Below, in pieces: positions 7,115 to 11,546 of a stretch of DNA of 11,546 nt. How positions within the stretch are numbered: the first letter of the stretch is position 1; each line of letters begins with the position of its first letter. Source of the DNA: Cerioporus squamosus. Lineage: Eukaryota > Basidiomycota > Agaricomycetes > Polyporales > Polyporaceae. Location: positions 1 through 11,546 of the forward strand of contig JABYQS010000898.1 of NCBI GenBank assembly GCA_022592435.1. Reading direction: 5' to 3'. The notes under the pieces were generated by a model. The model saw nothing but the letters and a program-made list of their open reading frames with translations. It had not been told where the DNA came from and ran no database searches. Made by a program: the position numbers and the translations under genes.

Positions 7115-8304
7115 TTACTGGCGGGCACGATACACTCCAGGCTCCGGCAGGCTATAGAATTCCTTTGCGAAGTCCTCCAGGGACTGCGCAGGGATGTCGG
7201 GGTAGAGCTCCCGCGCGTCCAGGTATCCCAGGCGCTTGGCGTTCTCGAGCGTGTTCTCCTGGAGAAAGTGCATGCTGAGCGCATACTGGCCCACGAAGAG
7301 CTTGTAGATCGACTGGAGGTCGGTCGGGTCCTTGGCAAACCCAGCTCTGCCCTCGGCGATCTGCTGCTGAAGGTCTAGCTCAGATACCTATAGAACTCGG
7401 CAAGTCAGCCTGAGAATCCATCGGCCGCGTCCGCCCGCCGCGCTCGAGGACAAGACACTCACGTAGATACGCTTCTCTCGGAGGACGTCTCCATCGCCCG
7501 AGACGCGCTCTCCGATCTCGTGCGCGTCCTTCTGCGTGCCCTCGTCCTCCCAGACGATGACAGCCTTGTTCAGCGTGCGCGGGTCGACGATAATCCGCGC
7601 GACCCATGTGCCGATGTGATGCAAGTTGGTGAGCAGGTTCCTAGCCTCGCCCGTGCCATAGATCGTCCAGGACATCTCCTTGATCTGCGGCGCGACGGTG
7701 CTGCGCATGGGGTACGGGAGGAAGAGCTGCATCCACCAGCCGACGTCGATGATCGTGTAGCCGATGCCGAGCTCCTTAAGGTACTCATGGATGTCGAGTT
7801 TCTGCCGGAGGTTGAACGACCGAGGTGAGTATTCCAACCCGACTTCCGCATGATGTTGATCAACGTACCGCGTCAGTGAGTATGCGGACTCCCCTGGCCC
7901 CCGGAGTAGCCCAATCGCACGGCACGACGCGCTGGACGCCGACTTCCTTCGCCGCGCGAAAGATCTGACGCTGCTCGCTGAGGACCCGGGCGTCGACTGC
8001 ACTGATGAGGATGTCGACGCCCTGCAGGAGCTGCTTCAGCTTCTCGTAGTCGTCAGTCAAGGACCCGACTTGGATCTCGACGCCGGAAGCTTTCAACTTC
8101 TCGGTGGCGGGTTTCGTCACGGAAGTCGCGCGGACAACGGCTACAACCCGCTGCGGACACGAGTCTATGTTCAGATGATGCTGTGCAGAACAGTGGAGGT
8201 TGTACACGTACGAAGTTCCCGGATTTGAGGAGTCCGTCCACGATGCTTTGGCCGGTGAAGCCGGTTCCCCCGAGGACCAGTACGGTGGGTTTGATGGTGC
8301 TCAT
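7115..8304 (-). CDS. NmrA-like NAD(P)-binding reductase (atypical SDR)
   Basis: Exons on the minus strand are 8304-8212, 8150-7869, 7801-7463 and 7387-7115, with introns of 61, 67 and 75 nt, all phase 0, giving 328 aa, a normal length for NmrA-like or isoflavone-reductase-like proteins. Residues 8-18 hold the Rossmann loop GGTGFTG after the first beta strand. Arg38 follows the second strand (VVAVVRATS), as in NADP(H)-preferring members. Further family marks are GVDILISAV, the VVPCDWATPGARGVR segment (ending near residue 120) and ELGIGYTIIDVGWWMQ. Lys126 in KLDIHEYLKEL falls where the reductases of this group have a conserved active-site lysine. The second intron is bounded by GTACGT and CCGGCAG; it restores the expected GVRILTDAKLDI reading, whereas reading through hits a stop. 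Such enzymes either reduce small aromatic or quinone-like substrates or act as redox sensors; the substrate here is unknown. The gene looks intact and is transcribed toward the second seven-TM gene. Confidence 0.92.
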
Positions 8305-8972
8305 ATCGTGTACAGAGGTGGAGTCTGTGTAGATTCTTCAGGATCTTCGACTCTCTATATACTGTCAGTGCACATATTCCAAGTCACGGAATTCGAAGAC
8401 GTCATCCCGCATCATGCATCGTTATGGCCGCCGCCGGTACCGGGGTTACTTAACCTCATGATGTAAGCGCGGCCCTGCAATCCGCGATTCGATGCTAGGA
8501 CCAGCCAAGGACGAACTCAGTTCATGAAAGTCATGAGTGGGTATAGTCCGGAATACTTACAAGGACTGGTCCGTCATCAGGCCCAAAACTGATAGTGCAG
8601 ATCCTGAATCCTTGGTTCACTATAGCTCGATCCTTTCAGCTGACATGTGCGATTGTTGGCGCACTCAAATCTTCAATCTGAGGCTGCATATCTCTAGACA
8701 GGCTAAGAACTTGCTCGATGTCAGCAGACACCATGACGAATATAGATGACGAGAAGCGTTGCTGGGAACGGTCCGAGAGATAGTATGTGGTCACACGAGA
8801 TGATTGTCGTGAGCCTAGGTTGATATCAAGAGTGAACATACATACCTCTCCCGTCTTCTTCGACAGCAGGTGTAGACTGCCCCGACACGCTTGTAACCCA
8901 TATAAGTACACAGTGGAATTTGCGAAAGTTGGGAGATAGCCGTATGTCATACACAGTCGGGACAACATCAGC
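8305..8972. other. Spacer between NmrA-like gene and P450-KA1 chimera
   Basis: Holds the promoter of the NmrA-like gene on its left side and the 3' flank of the chimera on its right. A 139-codon minus-strand ORF ending at 8636 runs through the last intron of the chimera, but it resembles nothing and overlaps real splice sites, so I treat it as chance. No repeat or RNA gene seen. Confidence 0.5.
8356..8361 (-). promoter_or_regulatory. TATA box candidate of NmrA-like gene
   Basis: TATATA, read on the minus strand inside CAGTATATAGAGAG, sits about 52-57 nt before the ATG at 8304. That fits a TATA box with a 20-30 nt leader. Motif evidence only. Confidence 0.45.
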
Positions 8973-9663
8973 TCACCGCCCGAGTTCGACGCGCCTGCAA
9001 TGGCACAAGTCAGCGACCACCGTGGCGATCTCTGGAAAAACTCTGGGATACTCACTGTCTGAGCGTATCGTACAAGAATGAGTAGCTCCGCAGGTTGCCC
9101 TTCAACCTGCGGACATCCAGACTATACGTGTCATCCAGCTGGGCTAGACGGGTTAACTCCACAGCAAACCGAACCTCGTCACCAACGTCGTGATGAATGT
9201 CGCCATATACAGTCTCGGCGCCGATGGATGCAGCAGCTACAGAGCTAGAGCCGGGCACCTGAGGGGCAGCGACTGGCACTACATCTCCCGCATCAAACCC
9301 ACTAGATGGCGAAACCTGGTGTAGAGGATCGAATGCTTGCAGGTCTCCCGAGCCGTCCGGCTCCGCGCGCTCCCTCTTGAGACGAGTGCACCTGTACTTG
9401 TAGTCGCGCTCGATGGCGACATCGATGCCCATGCCTTCCAGCACAGACTTGACATGCTCCATGACCTTCGCCGGCGAACCCTTCGCGATCGTCGTCTGAT
9501 CCATAGGGCCGTGGTGTACGCGGATGGTGGACCTGCCGCTGCTGATCCCCTGGAGTACGCGGTCGGTGGACGAGTACGATTTGGAGGATGTATTCGGGGA
9601 CGTGGCGATGCCGAGCGGGGGAGGCGAAGGCACCTTGTCCGATGCGTGCTCCGCATGTAGGCT
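8973..9663 (-). other. KA1 (kinase-associated-1) domain tail joined to the P450
   Basis: This is the segment after the normal P450 end, encoded by 9663-9056 and the terminal exon 8994-8973 (61-nt intron with donor GTGAGT). It begins with a Ser/Pro-rich linker (KVPSPPPLGIATSPNTSSK), then RSTIRVHHGPMDQ, then SPAKVMEHVKSVLEGMGID and YKYRC, a roughly 60-residue Gly/Ser/Ala-rich insert, then VRFAVELTRLAQ, YSLDVRRLKGNLRSYSFLYD and the end RQRVELGR. The helix with the MGID turn and the terminal RLKGN..SY helix match KA1 domains, which end CAMK-like kinases such as Kin1/MARK or the septin kinases Gin4/Hsl1/Kcc4; in several of these KA1 binds acidic phospholipids or inhibits the catalytic domain. The Ser-rich linker also looks kinase-derived. 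No kinase catalytic domain occurs in the window, so this is a severed tail. KA1 assignment is by pattern and fairly sure; the exact parent kinase is not determined. Confidence 0.7.
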
Positions 9664-11546
9664 GAGGGGGGTGATCTTGAGCAGCAGCTCATGTTTTGTG
9701 CTGCTCTCGCCCATCGTCGGGTAGTCCACTACGGAGAAGTTCCATACGACGGGCATGTCCGTCAACTCGAACTTGAAAGTCGTGAGCATGGTGGATAGCA
9801 CGATTTCTGCGGCGAGATTATCAGTAGAGCTCGAGGCGTCCTACTCTTGAAATATTCGGACTCACTTGTCTCGAGCTCGGCGAACTTGACGCCACTAGTC
9901 CAGGAGATAGAGGTTAGTTCCCATGTGCTTCGCGTCCGGGCAAAAGGATCAGCTCACATGCAAGAGCGACCCCCGGCAGAGAATGTCATCCTATCATAAG
10001 CAGTCAATCGGGAATACGCTCTGTAGAAGACTTAACGTCTTACAGGTTTGAGTATACGCCGGGTACATGTGCGTCGTAGAGCTCTCCCGGGAGCTCTTCC
10101 ATCCACCGTTCCGGTCTCCACTCGAGAGCGTCCGCACCCCAGAGCGCTTTGTTACGGTTGCAGGCCTGTAGATTTGGAACCACGAGGGTTCCTCTCGGTA
10201 CGACGATTTCGCTCATCATGGACCCGTCCTTCCCACGCACGGGCCAAGTAAGGGGAAGCACGATGTCCTTCGCAGCTCTGTCCGCGATCGGATGCGTTCC
10301 GCATGAGTTACCAAGAAGAAGGTGTGAGTGCAAGGGCAGGAGAGCGAACATACCTGCGAGACATGAAGCCCACAGGTGGGTAGAGACGCAAGGTCTCGCG
10401 AAACACGGCGTCCAGGTAGGGCAGCCGCATGAGTTCGTCGTGCGGAACATCGAAGCCAGTTGACTCCGCGACAGCATGGCGTTGTGCGGCCAGCAACTCG
10501 GCACGAAGTCGTTCCTGGGCTGTGGGGTTTTGGGCGAGGATGTGCAGGATGTGCGAGAGCGCGTTCGAGGTCGTGTCAAGGCCAGCGAGCATGATCGTCC
10601 TGTGGTACGATGAAGATCATGGCCGCCTGGGAAGAACCGGGGCGGAATGGAGTAGCACTCACGAAACCTGGCAATCACTTCCTCGTCGCTGATCTGTCCT
10701 CTTCTGACGCTGACATATTTGCCTTCACTACAGAGAGCGGTAGGGTGAGAAATACAGACAGCACCGAGCGGTCGCGAGGCGAAGTGACGTACAGAGGAGG
10801 CTCATGATATCCTTTGCCTCGCCTGCTCGTAGAGCTCTTCGTCGCCTCTGCCAAGGGCGGCCTCTTCAGCTCAACAATTGCCACTGCCCGATGTCGCATC
10901 GTCTCGATAGTCCAGCAGCCGGTAGAGATTCGAAGAGAAAGGGAAGGCGCGGAATATATCCGTATAAATGGTTCGGAAGGAAGTGCGACAACGAGGGGAC
11001 GAGAAAGGCAACGAGAGGGACCTTCCCGAATATGGCACTGTCGTTTTTGTCAGCTAAGCACGAGGTACAGGACAAACGCACAAGAAGCACTTGATAGACT
11101 CGCCAAGAGAGTCTCTCGAGTCCTCGACGAAACTATCAAAAGAGTATCCGAGGAAACGCATGGCCAAGGATCTCAAGCGATGTCTTCGCCATCCATGCAT
11201 TGACATCGACCGCTCCTGTCTCGGGCATGGGTGTTCTGTCATAGTCCTCGGAGCTACGAGAAGATCAGGTTGCGACGTGACTCACGATGAACGTGTTTGT
11301 GATAGCGTACCTGATCCGCGACATCGTACAGGATTGGTGTCATATCTCGCAGGTGAGCCTGTGAGAAGGCGGAGTTCAGCAGCTTCCTCTGGCGACGGTG
11401 CTGCAGACCCTCCGAGCCGAGCAGGCCAGGCCGAGCAGGAAGCGGAGAGCGCTGTCAAATACGAGAACGAGAGTAAGAAGATTGAAACCGGACTACGAAC
11501 TGAACACGTTATGATCGGCGCGAGTTCCTTCGGAAGTGCTCGATGT
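8973..11546 (-). pseudogene. Cytochrome P450 with broken 5' half, fused in frame to a KA1 tail
   Basis: The gene runs off the right edge, so the N-terminal anchor is missing. Minus-strand pieces: 11451-11311 (GLLGSEGLQHRRQRKLLN, the helix C region with HRRQR), 11253-11082, 11037-10793, 10727-10663, 10599-10354, 10277-10044, 9990-9958, 9894-9866, 9806-9056 and 8994-8973. From 10599 down every phase agrees and the motifs are complete: AGLDTTS (I-helix oxygen groove), ETLR (ExxR), PERW, and FSAGGRSCIG with the heme-ligating Cys. This is a microsomal class P450 monooxygenase of the large basidiomycete radiation. Before that, P450-like segments continue in shifting frames, with about seven breaks near 11153, 10930, 10900, 10861, 10814, 10692 and 10663, so no full-length P450 can be read. 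Two exons are tiny (33 and 29 nt). After KITPL, the usual P450 end, the frame continues for over 200 codons into a KA1 domain. Either a young pseudogene or local sequence errors explain the breaks; the clean neighbours favour decay. The piece 11452-11546 is ambiguous (intron plus possible exon). Confidence 0.75.

Noticed and set aside
6956..7378. 140-codon plus-strand ORF
   Set aside because: Antisense to the last exon of the NmrA-like gene, with a low-complexity start in intergenic DNA.
7802..7893. ATACTCAC occurring twice (minus strand) in and beside the second intron of the NmrA-like gene, suspected target-site duplication
   Set aside because: One copy contains the likely branch site and the same word is common because it mirrors fungal donor consensus; a normal 67-nt intron explains the region.
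8636..9055. 139-codon minus-strand ORF after the chimera
   Set aside because: It begins inside the last intron of the chimera and resembles no protein; the spliced end RQRVELGR fits the KA1 family better.
1..11546. tRNA, rRNA, CRISPR arrays or bacterial-type operons
   Set aside because: None found on reading both strands; intron-rich genes rule out a prokaryotic source.

Overview
The window looks like nuclear DNA of a mushroom-forming basidiomycete (Agaricomycetes, probably a polypore-like fungus). Reasons: protein genes are split by many 44-76 nt GT-AG introns with CTRAY-like branch sites, the DNA is moderately GC-rich with long spurious ORFs on both strands, and the protein families (expanded cytochrome P450s, NmrA-like reductases, a lineage-type seven-TM family) fit. 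Exon models were built by hand from splice signals, reading phase and family similarity.

Layout, left to right. 1-688: no recognisable gene; the right part is the upstream region of the next gene and carries a perfect TGACGTCA palindrome merging into an ACGCGT box. 689-1842 (+): a five-coding-exon ubiquitin-conjugating enzyme of the UBE2S type (303 aa) whose last residues closely resemble the APC/C-docking tail of animal UBE2S. 1843-3471: about 1.6 kb without a recognisable gene, holding a TATG microsatellite, a pair of 48-bp direct repeats and copy 1 of a roughly 450-bp repeat. 3472-4638 (+) and 5658-6880 (+): two paralogous seven-transmembrane proteins (332 and 347 aa) with the same intron positions; copy 2 of the 450-bp repeat lies between them, so repeat plus gene probably duplicated in tandem with a unit near 2.15-2.19 kb. 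7115-8304 (-): an intact NmrA-like NAD(P)-binding reductase (328 aa), convergent to the second seven-TM gene. 8973 to the right edge (-): a cytochrome P450 gene whose 5' half carries about seven frame breaks, whose 3' half (I-helix, ExxR, heme loop) is clean, and whose C-terminus runs in frame, without a stop, into a kinase-associated-1 (KA1) domain normally found at the end of CAMK-like protein kinases.

How the genes may work together: nothing ties the UBE2S gene (cell-cycle ubiquitination) to the rest. The two membrane proteins, the reductase and the P450 form a small accessory region of the kind that evolves by duplication and decay in these fungi; a shared metabolic or sensing role is only a guess. 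The most unusual element is the P450-KA1 chimera. No kinase catalytic domain is present in the window.
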